Below, piece by piece: positions 18,001 through 29,377 of a stretch of 64,000 nucleotides of DNA (positions are counted from its first letter, which is position 1; each line of letters starts with the position of its first letter). The position numbers were made by a program, and so were the translations under genes. The notes under the pieces were generated by a model. It made no database searches and was not told where the DNA came from. It saw only the letters and a program-made list of their open reading frames with translations. The stretch is from Owenia fusiformis (Eukaryota; Annelida; Polychaeta; Sabellida; Oweniidae): contig CAIIXF020000007.1 in assembly GCA_903813345.2 (NCBI GenBank), forward strand, positions 20,883,564-20,947,563, given 5' to 3'.

Positions 18001-21000
18001 TTGTGATTGTCCTATCAAAGGCCTTGTACTATTTCAATTGGAAATCAACTTCCGGAAAAGAAAATATTGTATTTAGAAATAGAATATCCTTTGTTTATTT
18101 AGCGGCTTTTGACCAATTAAAAGACTGAAGGTAAGATCTTTTACAGAGTCTATCAATTTTGTAACTGAAAACACTGGACTTTGCGTCCAGAGAACAGATC
18201 ATTAAATTTTTTTTGGAGTCCCTTCATCAGTCCCAGGTCCTCTAAATGTTAAGGACGTGTTACTGAAGGCCCTGCATATGAGATGTTGAATGTTAAGCTC
18301 ACCATCATATCTGTATCCTTCCTCAGGTGCGAATGGGCTATGTAACTTATAGCCACGGATGACACGTACAGGCCTCTTGTTCTCAACATTCTGATACAGT
18401 GCAAGGTTCACCCTGTCCAGTGTCTGGTCTTTAGATTGGGGTGCTGTACGAAGATTCTGTAAGAGTAACACAGACATAGTTTAATTATTAAGATTTTTGA
18501 ATTTGAATATTGAAAATTCTGAAATATGAAGTTTGAAAATGTGAAATTCAAACCAAAATAATTGCTAGCCTTTGGTTATTTTTCAAATGTCTTCATATAC
18601 TGTATGTATTTACACATAGAGACGAATAAAATCCATTTTTCATTTTTTGAATGTATGAATGTTTAAAAGCACAATGTTTTACTGTGCAGTCACTATTGTT
18701 AGGGGTTTGTGAAGTGAAGTTTGGTTAGCTGGGTTGCCAAAAAATCAACTTGGGGAAAAATTAAACATGCAACTTTATGTATCCCCATTCATGCATTGTG
18801 ACACACTTGATGGTATCCGGATGCTAAGTCGATAGTCAACCCCAAGTTAGCCAATGCAACCTTGCTGAATTAGCCTATATAATTTTTTCCCCTAACAAAC
18901 CTTTTTGGCACCCAAATCACTTCAGAAAACCCTTATTATCATAAATTGACCATAAAACATTATATTTTTTTCATAATTCAAAGGTTCACTATATGATGTA
19001 TAGGGGTGACAAATGGACTACTATATCTACCTTTGGGTTGTTACTGGTGCCTTTCAGATCACGTCCTCCTGAACCTGTGAAGGTAAAGCAATCCCCCATG
19101 TCTATGTCATCTTCGTAACCACCTGAAAGCGCAACACTGTATGCTCCCTCTTGAGGATTACCACTGATCCCTGCAACTGTTGGTCTGAAATATATTAAAA
19201 ACAAAATAAATATGTGTCTTAGTTAAAGCTGAGTAGGGGCAACAATATTTTAACCTCTTGACTACCTGGAGTGACGAGATTTCTCGTCACCTCAGAAATG
19301 ACCTTGAAACCCAGAGTGACGAGAAAATCCGTCACAAAAATTTTCACTAAAATTGCTCTTACTTGAATAATTTTCATCCAATTTAAACAAATTTTTTTTT
19401 AAATGTGTAAAAATGTTCTCTGCCGTTTAATTTTACTAAGTTGAGCATTTCAAGTTATATAGGTATGTAGTAAAATGTTAAATGGTGGCAAAAAATGAAA
19501 AATTCTCTGGTTTCAACCGATTTTAGAGCATGGGATTCAAGAGGTTAAAACAAGACAGTCACGTGATTTACAAGCATGCTCAAAACCTATTCAGATATTG
19601 GCACTCTAATCAGTAGTCTGCTCTTGCATATTGTGTAAACATTTCAAATTGAATGGATGAGCAATTTCTCTGGAATTTTGATGACAAGATGTATGTGGTG
19701 CCCAACATCAACATCATGGGCAGAACATCATGGCACATATTAATTATGACATCATGTTACAATTTCACTGTACAGATAGGATTAACTCATTCTGAGTCCC
19801 TAATGGTTGTGAGTGACAAGAAAAGTTCCTATCAAGAGCATCATGATCCAAGTACATGTACCTAGTAATGCATATTGGGGTGTGCAAGAAAGGAATAAAT
19901 CATATCATAAAAACTCCCATATTTTTGGCTCTTGTTTTCATGTTGGATAATACTCAAGGGTGTCTCCAATACTCAGGTGTAAGTCTACATACTGGATGAA
20001 TGTGAGTGGGTTTTAAAGGTTGTATTGATTCACAAAATGGGTCAGGACTGCATTACATTATATAACCAACAACAACCCACCCAGGGTCATTTGTTGAATG
20101 GTTGTCAAGGTAACAACTTGACTTTACAGATTAAAATTGATACTTTGCGAACTTGACCCTTGCAAAACTTTTAGGTGATTTTGTAGGAAATATTTGCAAT
20201 GTGTGAAAAGAATTTAAACCCAAGATTCAATGCATTGTGTCTGATTCATTCCACTCTCGATTCTGTCAATCTTGCGCAAAATTCCAGGGCTTAAATCCTT
20301 AATATTAATAACTACCTGTGTACGCCAGCATAGCAACAGTCGACCCTCAACTGCCAAACAGTACCAATCTCCACACCAGGGATGTGACCAAACACATGTT
20401 CTCTCTTAGGGGGACACTTCCTGGGGGGTTCATGAACAATCTCTTCTTTAACAGCTGCTGAGATTTCATCTTTACTCAGTGGTGCCTGAAATACCACACT
20501 ACATATAGAGTAAGTACCTTGATTCTGATTGGTCAAAAAACAGTCAATACTTTTAACTATGCATCGCAAGATGAGTATTTGAGAATCTCATTAAATCATG
20601 ATGTCCGCAGATTTAGACTTTTTCATACAGAATTCATTGCATAATTTTGAAAGTGCTCAGTCAGGATATCAACTAGATGATTTTTTTCCTAAATGTATAC
20701 GCTTATTGCTATGTTTTACATTTCAGAGCGATGCCAAGTTTCTTTGAGGTGCCCTTCCTCAAGCCTAGTGAGCAATATGACAGTGCTAAAGTGAAACTAA
20801 GACAGAACCTACCTTTCCTTGTATTCTACAGGATCTTCTAGATACTCCCCTGACAGATCCAAGGTTTTCTAAATTTTCTCCTGCAGCCTCTAGTGCTAAT
20901 TTCTTCTCTGGCTTCTGAGGGGATGGGAGCCTCTTCCGCTTTGGGGCCTTCTTGATTACTCTTGGTAAAGGTTTGAACTGCAAATGTAGAAAATATGTCA

Positions 21001-24000
21001 GCAACTTGATAGTTGTGTTTGTGTTGGAAAGGTAAAGTACATGGGGGGGGGGTTGTACACAGCCTTCAAGCAAGAAGACTTACGTTTATAGGGAATGGGG
21101 ACCATTTCACTCTTGATCTAGCAACAGACTAGATAGTTTTAGTTTGATATATAATAATTGGGATCTAATGTAATTAACACAATAATCCTGGGAACATGTA
21201 TAAGACAAGGCATAACATGACAAAATGTCACCACCTAGTTGCTCACAATATTATTAGTTCAAACTTAAGTCAGATTTGAATTTCTGAGAACTCTGTAGAT
21301 GATTTTGAAAAAATGGTTGATTTGAAATAAGTTTTTTGACCCTGAGAAGGTCATTGAAGGTGAAATCTCAAATCTAAAGTCAGATTCGAACTTCTGAGAA
21401 CTTGAAAAAAAATTGGTCAATTTGAAGCAAGTTGAAAAAATACCATTTTGACCTTGAGAAGGTCAAATCTTTTCTGACCTTGAAAATGTCATTGAAGATC
21501 AAATCTATATTCAGATAAATAAAGAAAGCTGTGTATTCTTAGTTTAACTTGTTGGAAGCCCATGAGAATGGCACTTCCTCTGTATAGTCTGTTACACCGC
21601 TTCAAAGGCAAGCAGTTAAACCTGAAATATAAGAAATCTAAATAATATTGTGCAATAAGATATAGAAAAATATATTCATATTGCACACGAATGACATTTG
21701 TATATGTTGGATTACTTGTAAATTGGCTCATAAAGTCTGTTAGCTCTTATATTTTGAAGATTCTTTACAATGTTAATTCTCAAAAAAATGACATGGCAGA
21801 CAGACCTCAAATTACAAGAGGGCACAGGCTTATTGCACTAAATACTAAATAATCTGAAATATACAAATGTCATCCATGTGCAATATGAATATATTTTTCT
21901 ATATATTATGGCACAATGGTCTATAGATTTCTTATTTTTCAGGTTCACCTGCTTGCCTTTGAAGCAGTGTAACAGACTGTAAACAAATATTTTTCAATCC
22001 CAAATTTTAACATAATGTGGGCTATTGTCTGAATAGTTTCATTCCAAATTTCAAAAAATTTCAGACAAGAAGATATAGCAGGGGTTTCATAAGCTGCAGG
22101 CAACAGGCGATTTTCACCAATTGTTTTCGCAAAATTGTCCATTTCGCTCTTTGAATCGGAACCTTCGCAAATATGGTGCAAATATATACTCAAAAAGGAC
22201 TATATTTGATTGGTCATTATTTTCCCACAATGCATTGTGCATAGCTATTTGTGTGACCTGAAAATTCTAAATCAAACTAATATCGCAAATTTGTTTGTAC
22301 ACCCGGACGCTAAATAAAACAATGACACCATTCGGAAGCCCGGGGGGTTCACTATATATAAACCTTGATGGGGATCCTCGGCGCATCTGGGGTACCTTTT
22401 TCAACGTTTGGTATGGCAATGGACCCATATTTTAGGATTTGGTATGGGAATGCCCGGAAATTTCTGACTTCTGAGGTATGGCAATGGTCGGACTTTTGCT
22501 CTTCTGGTATGAGAATGGTCGTTGTAGATACGTTACCTAACATTCGTGGTATGGCATTGGTCCAGTAGTTGCAAATTTGAAGTTGTTTTGGATCGTTTCC
22601 CGAAGTATCTTCTTTTCCAGGGCCTTCTTCACTTTTGAATTTTATATGGTATGGCATTGGTCCTACATTTTGACATTTGGTATGGCATTGGTCCCATAAT
22701 TGGGCATTTGGTATGGCATTGGTCCTATATTTGGACATTTGGTATGGCCTTTGGGCGTTATTTTGGTTGGTATGGGATCATATTGAAATTTGACAGATTG
22801 GTATGGGAACATATTGATATTTGAGGCTTCAGCCTAGGACCCCTGTCGAGTTTTATATACAGTGAACCCCCCGGGTTCAGAAGTAATCTTAAGAAGTGTT
22901 TATTTAGAACTTATAGTCAGTTTTAATGTAAAAAAATATTGACATTTCAACATTTTCATTGTTGGAAAATAAGGGGTTTCGATCCTGCGAGCCAATCCTC
23001 CTTGCCTTTACTAGACTGTATCCTTCGTCTGAATATTATATTCGGTCTGTTGGATAGAGGAGATAGGGGCATTCTCGGCCACGGGGCATTCCCGGACAAA
23101 CCCTTGGTAGGGGAAGTCGTCCTATCATCGCACGGGTACTCAGGGAAACTACTGACGATTTTAAATATGATAACTTCAACTTACTTTGAGAATATGAGAC
23201 GAAAGATCAACCTTTCCTCTAAAATCTAAGTAGTGTTTGACATTTCTCAATCTCTGAACGCTAACACTTTAAGACCCCTTAGACTCGCATGTGCGGTGGT
23301 CCTAATTATCACACAGTCGTCCTAATTATCGCACAGTTATGTTTCAGATGTCATTTCACGATACTGTATACATTTCTCTGTTTATAACAGATACATACAT
23401 ATGTTGTAATCATTTTTCTATCAGTTTTAGTGTAAAATATCAACAAAATATACATTATACAGTTACTTTTCTGTCTTTATTTGGAGGGGGTCAAAATTTG
23501 TCAGACGAATTTCACTTCTTGCGCAAAAGCATTTATGACAATGGCAGAAGTTAACAATTCTTAAAAAATGAAGAGATATTTCTAAATATATGAATAAATC
23601 ATGAAGATTGGGAGTAATGGTGTTGAACTGTTTTTCGTAACACTGGTTTAAAAGATGGTGGGTGCATATTTTAGCTATTTTTGACAATCGTGCGATAATT
23701 AGGACCACTTCCCCTATCAGGTGAAAATCTGGGACAAAGTTAGAATTTTTACAATATATAGCACCATATTTATAATATGATGTGTCTAATACAAAGTTTC
23801 AATAAAGAAACCATATAAAACAAAGAATTATTGAAGATCGTCCAACAATGCCCCGTGTCCGAGATTACCCCTATGTCCTCTAGACTATATCCTATTTAGT
23901 CTGAATTATATTCAGACTATAAGGCACCTATGTTAAAGTTTGGTAATTCTAAATATTTGTTTACATAGGAAGTGCCATTCAAAATGGCCGATTGGGTAAA

Positions 24001-27000
24001 ATTAATTTGCACATTTTTACTTCAACTAGCTTTATTTCCACTAGACAATATACTGCGTTACTTTTTATTGCATTTTATTGTACCTTACTATTTAATTGAA
24101 ATTTTGTAATGTTTATTTTATTGGAAAAATGTTTCCTCCAATTGATAATTTTGTGCAAAAAATTTCACTGCAATTTCCACAGGAAAGTAGTACATCATAA
24201 CAGACTGACTTCTAGTCAGTCTGTTGGATACATACTACTATGTCCTCTACATACTATTGCCTTTACGGGGGTAATGAGAACCAGATCACCAAAAATAAAT
24301 CAAACCCTGTTGATTGGCTGATCATATTGAGGGGTGTGTTAGAACAGACCATTCAACGCTGGGTTCGTTAGAGAATCGGAAAGGAACCCTGGGAGCCAAT
24401 TCAGTCAGAATCTCCTTCACAGGTAGGGATCAAATTCGCCCCTTCCCGTTCATACCGCCGTTTTCCGTAGAGGTTACCGCGCCTTCGAGTAGAAATACCG
24501 CCGCTTCGAGTAGAAATCACGGACAGGTAGGTCATAGAACTGCATCTAAATCGTAATTCACAATAATTATCCGATCTGTTTATGGTCTAATAAGTTGAAT
24601 CACATATTTATCTACCATTTTCACCCATGTCCCACGCCAGCTTACCTCAAGTTTCTTCATAAACGGGCGCACAGTCGGGAATTATCATTCGAAAATCTCT
24701 CGTGGCCAGTTGTTTTGGTAAAACTCGTGTTTGTATTAGTTCCCCCAGCTACCACATATAATTGGAATTGTGTCATGAATGTTAAAGATAATATCCTTTT
24801 GTTCGTTCATATAATATTCCATCCCATTTGACGATCAACACAATTTGACACGAAGCTCCACTGTTTCTTTGTAACAGTTCCACACCTTATTAGTAGGTGT
24901 ACTGTACGTACATTGAATATTGATTCCAGTTCATCTGCTGGCATCATTTCTTTCCTATCGGATTATAAATATCGAACCTAACGCAGCTTGCATTTTTTGA
25001 CATTCTTTTAAAAATCCAGCTTTTTGAACAGCACTCGGCGTTGCAGATCCAAGTCAAGGTCGGATTTTTTTTTAAATCCAGTTATCTGGTAATGTGCACA
25101 GGCCCGGGAACAGAGAGATCCTTGGATAGTTGTACTGAACTACATCCTCTCTATTATATACCAAGAATAAGAGATTTATTGTTATTCTGTCTGTTCGATT
25201 TAAATTTGATTACTGTTATTCTACTTAATTCGACGGCCGTTTTAATTTGGCGATTTGCAAAAAAATCAATTCATGTCTTGTCCAATTTTTCTGAAATTCC
25301 CGGGAAATTTCGCCCAGTGTTATTTCTGTTTGGGAAAATGGTGTTTCGCAGTTCAAGATCTGATTTATCCAATAAATTGGAGCATTTTTGATGTTAGAAA
25401 GTCGCAATAAGCATTCAGTTGGTAAGTAGGGCTTATTCAATTCCAAAGGTATTTAGACTTGCTAAATTCGCCAAAATAAATCTCCGCCTATTTCGCCAAA
25501 TTAAATAGCGCCAAATTAAGTAGAATAACTGTATGCAAAAAGGCTAAGGCTGGTATAACTCTTATTATCGTTCAGTAAAACTAACTGTTTGCTGGCCTGT
25601 GATTAGAAAACTGAGATCAAAGATCGGCTCGTGATTTCGTAAATATTTGGCATAAGTACAAATCCATCCATCAAAATGTTATGTGCTGAATATTCACAAA
25701 GGTAAATCTCCTACCATTCACATCTACACCATTCTAGGGGAAAACCTAAAGTCAGTAACACACATCCCATACCTACATATATGTATTGACATCACAAATA
25801 ATTTACGCTTGACTACACATATTCAAACTATCCAAAGCCAATAAAGTGCTTTGGTTCCTCAGACGCAACCTCCATCAATGGCCTTAAAAAGTGAAGGCTC
25901 AGGCATATAAGACACTTGTCCTGCAGAATATGCCAGTTCTGCATGGGATCCATACCGGCAAAAATATTGATATGTTGGAACAGGAGCAGAGAAGAGCAGC
26001 CAGGTTTGTAAATAACTGTTTTTTCAATGGTGTGGAATAGCACTATATTGGGAAGGAATTCTCTATTTTGTACACATACGATGTTAGTTTCTCGCGAATA
26101 GGCCCATGGGCGTTTATTTGAAAGTGGGGTGTATGAAAGGTTTTTCCCTCTTTAAAAAGGTAACTGGTCAACTCAACCCCAAGTCAACTCAACCCAAGTC
26201 AAGTCAACCCTTAGTCAACTCGACCCCAAGTCAAGTCAACCCTTAGTCAACTCGACCCCAAGTCAACTCAACCCTTAGTCAACTCGACCCCACCATATTT
26301 AAATATCTATAAAAACAATTAGATGTACCTTTCATTATGATATTGATGAATTTTGAAAGAATTAGGGATAAATTAGAAACTAGATATAAATCGGAAATGT
26401 TAAGTAATTTTCTGAATTTATTGATTGTAAAAAAGTTAGGTGAATTAATTCTAAAAGATTAAATCATATTGGTTTTATCTAGAGAAGTTTATGCTAAACA
26501 CTTTTAATTTAACAATTTATAATTTTTATGAATATGACATTTATTTACCAAAATAATACGTGATTAATATGAGTATAGTTTTAACAGAATTAGCCTAGCC
26601 TATCTTAATAGGGCTATTCACGATGCTATTCATATATTTCACACCTTCAAGGTAAATTGGCTGGCTATTGGATTAACTTTCCAATATAAATTTGTTTATT
26701 AAAAATTATTTCAAATAAATGCCCAGTTGGCAAAACATTCGAGAAAAGGGATGAAATTGCGAATAGTACATATGTAAGGTAATACGTGATTAATGTCGTT
26801 CAAGTACAAATGATTAATAAAAATGAGGTCACATATTGGTCAACGTTTTTGCCCACGTTCGTGATCATACTAGTGCGTGAGTATGAAGGCCATGTGTCAA
26901 CTATACAATTGATAATATCCCCCTAGCTATTCCTCTAAATAAACGCCTATCCTCCTTGGAAAATTGTTTTCTCCCTCTTAATATAGGCCCATGGGCGTTT

Positions 27001-28226
27001 ATTAAAAATTCTTTCAAATAAACGCCCTGTGCAAAATAAACGCCCGTAGGCCTATTCGCGAGAGAGAGTAAAGAATAACTTATAGATTTGTGATCATAAC
27101 CACTGGCGAATCCAGAAGTTAACAAGGGGGGGTGTACATTTCAAATCCAAAAACTTTGAATGCCCATTTTTGATAATTTGACCTAAAAAGGCCCACTGCA
27201 AAAATTTTGGGCACACAATTGTTTGTGGGCCCCGGTAATTTGGCTCATTAACATAAATGTGACGACGTTTTTGCACTTTAACCAACCAGGACAGCAGAGG
27301 TTTTGATTTTCGTGGCCTCTTTGTTTAAATGTTTACGACATAAAGGTGAGAAGTTCTGGTGTATTTTATTGCAATTCTTTAAAAATCGATGGGCTGCGAT
27401 TTGAGAAATTCTAATCTATTTACATAGACTATGATTTGTATCGTTTGTATCGTTTTTGAAAGAACTCTAAAACGACACAAATCACGTGTAAATAGTTCTC
27501 TGTGATCTGAACTTTGCCAATTTAACATTAATCTGAATAAAAGGAGAGTTCTACCTAACTGAAACCAAAATACGATTAAGGTGCGTAATCCAAAAACGAA
27601 AACGGCGGAATTTGACAGAAACTGTAAAGTCGAAACAATGCTGGTATAACAGGTATATATTCTTATACATTTAGCCATTTAAACAGTAAAATCAATCAAA
27701 TTTTACGTTGGACGAGGTGTGAAGGAACAAAAATGACCCCAAATCCAAGAAAAACGTACTTAACTGAAATGGTGGATGTCAGGGGGTAATTTGTGTGCTG
27801 TCCTACGAGCAACCTAGACATATGTAAGTACCCTTAAAAACGTAGATGATATGAAACACATTCCTCTAACTGAATATACTATGAAGAAAGGGCTAGGTTG
27901 ACTGAATTAAAAGATAGAGCCTTTGTATTCGTAAATTCTGTCGATTATCTACTCGAAGGAGCGGCAACCTGTACGGAAAACAGCGGTATGGACGCGAAGG
28001 TGCGATCTGATCCCTACCTGTGTCCTTGGGAACTAAAAAATTTGAATTTTTGGTGGGCGATAATAGGGTTTATACATCATTTCTATTATTCCTGCCGTAA
28101 ATGGCAGTTAAATGTCTCAGAATAATAAAGATTTATACTCACGGGATTCAATAAACCAAGTTGTGCTAGGATTTTCTTGTTATCCGCAATGTTTTGTAGA
28201 CGTAGTTTCTCATAATCGGAGGGCAT
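15044..28226 (-). CDS. SRA/YDG-domain methyl-DNA-binding protein with WDR76-like N-terminus
   Basis: Seven coding exons on the minus strand: 28143-28226, 20813-20977, 20316-20485, 19031-19184, 18303-18456, 16808-16935 and 15044-15457. They sum to 1269 nt (422 aa plus stop) with agreeing phases. Exon 1 encodes [13 protein letters not shown]...LAQLGLL and exon 2 a basic stretch ending [10 protein letters not shown], both typical of the start of WDR76-like proteins. Exons 3-6 encode an SRA (YDG) domain, with motifs [69 protein letters not shown] and [11 protein letters not shown]. In UHRF1 this domain flips out and binds 5-methylcytosine in hemimethylated DNA. Exon 7 is a low-complexity acidic, Ser-rich tail. 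No ubiquitin-like, Tudor, PHD or RING domain is present, so it cannot act alone as a UHRF1-type ligase. A nuclear DNA-methylation reader role is inferred. Confidence 0.9.
15656..16140. repeat. Tandem array of ~130-165 bp units in SRA gene intron
   Basis: Three full units and one partial begin at about 15657, 15821, 15956 and 16100. Each opens with a form of aaaatggcggccatttttca, continues gccttctaccaaaa and attagacagtgt, and ends with caaaatcgctccac plus cagcaaaaatc. The opening motif resembles the binding site of YY1. It lies in the intron between exons 6 and 7. Confidence 0.75.
16387..16432. repeat. GTAC/GGAC microsatellite
   Basis: Seven repeats of gtac-type tetramer pass into ggac repeats. 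It is followed by ccctccgaacttcgttcgatggga, a common border sequence of dispersed repeats. Confidence 0.75.
19248..19550. mobile_element. Short inverted-repeat element
   Basis: About 300 bp bounded by ttttaacctcttga and its reverse complement tcaagaggttaaaa. Inside is a near-palindrome gtgacgagatttctcgtcac. It sits in the SRA gene intron upstream of exon 5 and has no coding frame. Confidence 0.55.
20095..20255 (+). repeat. Dispersed repeat, copy 2 of 2
   Basis: Direct relative of 11780-11975, in the intron between exons 3 and 4 of the SRA gene. Confidence 0.5.
21255..21490 (+). repeat. Dispersed repeat, partly duplicated
   Basis: Two tandem diverged copies of a segment containing aagtcagattygaayttctgag and gaccttgagaaggtca. 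A reverse-oriented relative lies at 35925-36030 outside the gene. Non-coding. Confidence 0.5.
21580..21985. repeat. Large inverted repeat (hairpin)
   Basis: Arms at roughly 21580-21715 and 21845-21985 are reverse complements with scattered changes: cttcaaaggcaagcag pairs with cctgcttgcctttgaag, and gcaatatgaatatattttt with its partner. About 130 bp separates them. It lies in intron 1 of the SRA gene and would form a long hairpin in the pre-mRNA. Confidence 0.65.
22339..22875. mobile_element. Inverted-repeat element with ggtatggcattgg minisatellite
   Basis: Ends are cccggggggttcactatata and its reverse complement (tatacagtgaaccccccggg). The interior from about 22408 to 22810 is a series of units of roughly 28-45 bp, each beginning ggtatgg and often continuing cattggtcc. 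The architecture matches the element at 9828-10352 although the sequences differ. Confidence 0.7.
23055..23882. mobile_element. 828-bp terminal-inverted-repeat element
   Basis: The left end tagaggagataggggcattc and the right end in reverse, tagaggacataggggtaatc, start terminal repeats of about 35 bp that go on through acggggcatt. A second inner inverted pair, gtcctaattatcgcac near 23313 and gtgcgataattaggac near 23690, is also present. No transposase frame, so non-autonomous. Confidence 0.65.
25212..25532. mobile_element. Short inverted-repeat element
   Basis: About 320 bp with ends actgttattctacttaatt and reverse acagttattctacttaattt, followed inside each end by copies of tttggcg. Located in SRA gene intron 1. 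No coding frame. Confidence 0.6.
25840..26031 (+). pseudogene. Non-LTR retrotransposon reverse transcriptase remnant
   Basis: In plus-strand translation this reads like the C-terminal end of a non-LTR (Jockey/CR1-like) reverse transcriptase: [29 protein letters not shown], then [16 protein letters not shown]. An in-frame stop and at least two frame changes break it. It is a decayed transposon fragment inside SRA gene intron 1. Confidence 0.75.
26090..27063. mobile_element. Inverted-repeat element with internal minisatellite
   Basis: The left end tctcgcgaataggcccatgg and the right end in reverse, tctcgcgaataggcctacgg, both continue gcgtttatt. Additional inner copies of gggcgtttatt occur near 26990 and 27020. 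At 26160-26292 lies a tandem block of tcaactcgaccccaag and tcaactcaaccctta variants. This is the third element here that combines terminal repeats with a private minisatellite. Confidence 0.65.
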
Positions 28227-28251
28227 GATTCAAGTTTAAAGGTCCATGTAA

Positions 28252-28261
28252 TTTTCCCGCC
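28252..28261 (-). promoter_or_regulatory. E2F-like site at the SRA gene start
   Basis: ttttcccgcc lies about 26 bases upstream of the start codon. It fits the E2F consensus TTTSSCGC in the orientation read on the plus strand. A palindromic E-box gtcatgtgac is at 28268-28277 and ttttcccgggaaa at 28297-28309. An S-phase promoter would suit a DNA-methylation reader, but this rests on motifs alone. Confidence 0.4.
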
Positions 28262-28527
28262 AGATTTGTCATGTGACCAAACATCTCAGTGTAAAGTTTT
28301 CCCGGGAAATTCAAAAGTTTCAAACAATCAAGCGAATACATCCCCTGGTGTGATCGTCAGATTTGTTCTCTCTAGGTGATACAAATACCATGAAAATCGA
28401 ACAATTATTTTTTTTTAACTGAGATGGTTCGTTATATCAAATAAAATAACCAAATCCATCAAGGATCAAAAGTAACTTCACAAAAATATCATTGGCTTTC
28501 AATTTTTCTCATCGTACTCATGATATC

Positions 28528-28745
28528 GGGGGTGGGCACTGGCGGATCCCTTGGGTGGGCCAAGAAAAAAAATTGGGCCCAAAAAATTTGAGCCAAATAA
28601 GGCCTTAAGGCCATGAAAAGTGGGCCTTTTTGGTCATAAATTGGCCTTCTAAGCCCCAAAAATTTTCTTCAGATTTTTTTTCTCAAACCACAACTTTGGC
28701 CCCCCCCCCTCCTTGTTGGTTGCCAGATCCGCCCCTGGTGGGTGC
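28528..28745. mobile_element. Short G/C-run element
   Basis: Bounded by gcactggcggatcc and the inverse gatccgcccctggtg, with AT-rich middle and homopolymer G or C runs. Fragments of the same style (ccgtagccagaatttt followed by a G run) appear at 8095-8120 and 32322-32400. Confidence 0.5.
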
Positions 28746-29280
28746 AATCGTTGCATAACGTCGCACCCACCCACCGAGCTCTGGATATATAGCGGTTATT
28801 TACTGAAAGGGATTGAATACGGGTTTTATTCCGAGAAACAATATGATATTTCTCGAGGGCCAGAGGAAAATATCATATCACGAGGAATGAACCTTATTCA
28901 ATTCCGAATTGTAAATTAAGCTTTTTACCCCACGACATTCAAATATGAGATACCGTTGTGGTATCTATGATATACCTTGTTAGTGTAATCCATTCTGTGT
29001 AATTTTTTATGACATGGATCTGTTGACCCCCCCCCCCCCTCCTCCCTCGCTAAATAAGCTTTATAGTACGTCATAGGAAGGGACTTTCGATTCCCAAACT
29101 TTTAGAAGGGAGTGTATGTACTTTGAAAGCCCTTTGTAAAAGTATTTGTGCGTTCACATTTATCTCCCTGTTATCTCGACATAGTTATCTGATTACAAAT
29201 TATGTCATACGTTCTAGTTTTTCACATCGTGACGAAATGGTACAACGTGCATAAACATGTGCATCAGAGTGTCCTTTCAG
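28746..29280. other. Intergenic region before the lipocalin gene
   Basis: AT-rich sequence with one long C run near 29025. No gene is seen. Confidence 0.4.
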
Positions 29281-29288
29281 TATAAATA
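29281..29288 (+). promoter_or_regulatory. TATA box of the lipocalin gene
   Basis: tataaata stands 90 bases before the chosen start codon, leaving room for a start site near 29310 and a short 5' UTR. Confidence 0.6.
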
Positions 29289-29377
29289 CGGTGAGTTGGT
29301 TATGTCTGACAGAATTCTTACCCTCGACGGTCACCACAACACGATCTCTCCTTAAACTAACAGTAGCCTGCAATAAG

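Noticed and set aside
18713-18925. Possible inverted-repeat element with gttagggg ends
   Set aside because: The two ends pair only in short, out-of-order pieces, so I could not define an element.
22352-22738. Minus-strand frame of 128 codons
   Set aside because: Produced by the ggtatggcattgg repeat block inside a transposable element.
29291-29377. N-terminal extension of the lipocalin frame
   Set aside because: It would start 10 bases after the TATA box and would bury the signal peptide; the ATG at 29378 fits better.
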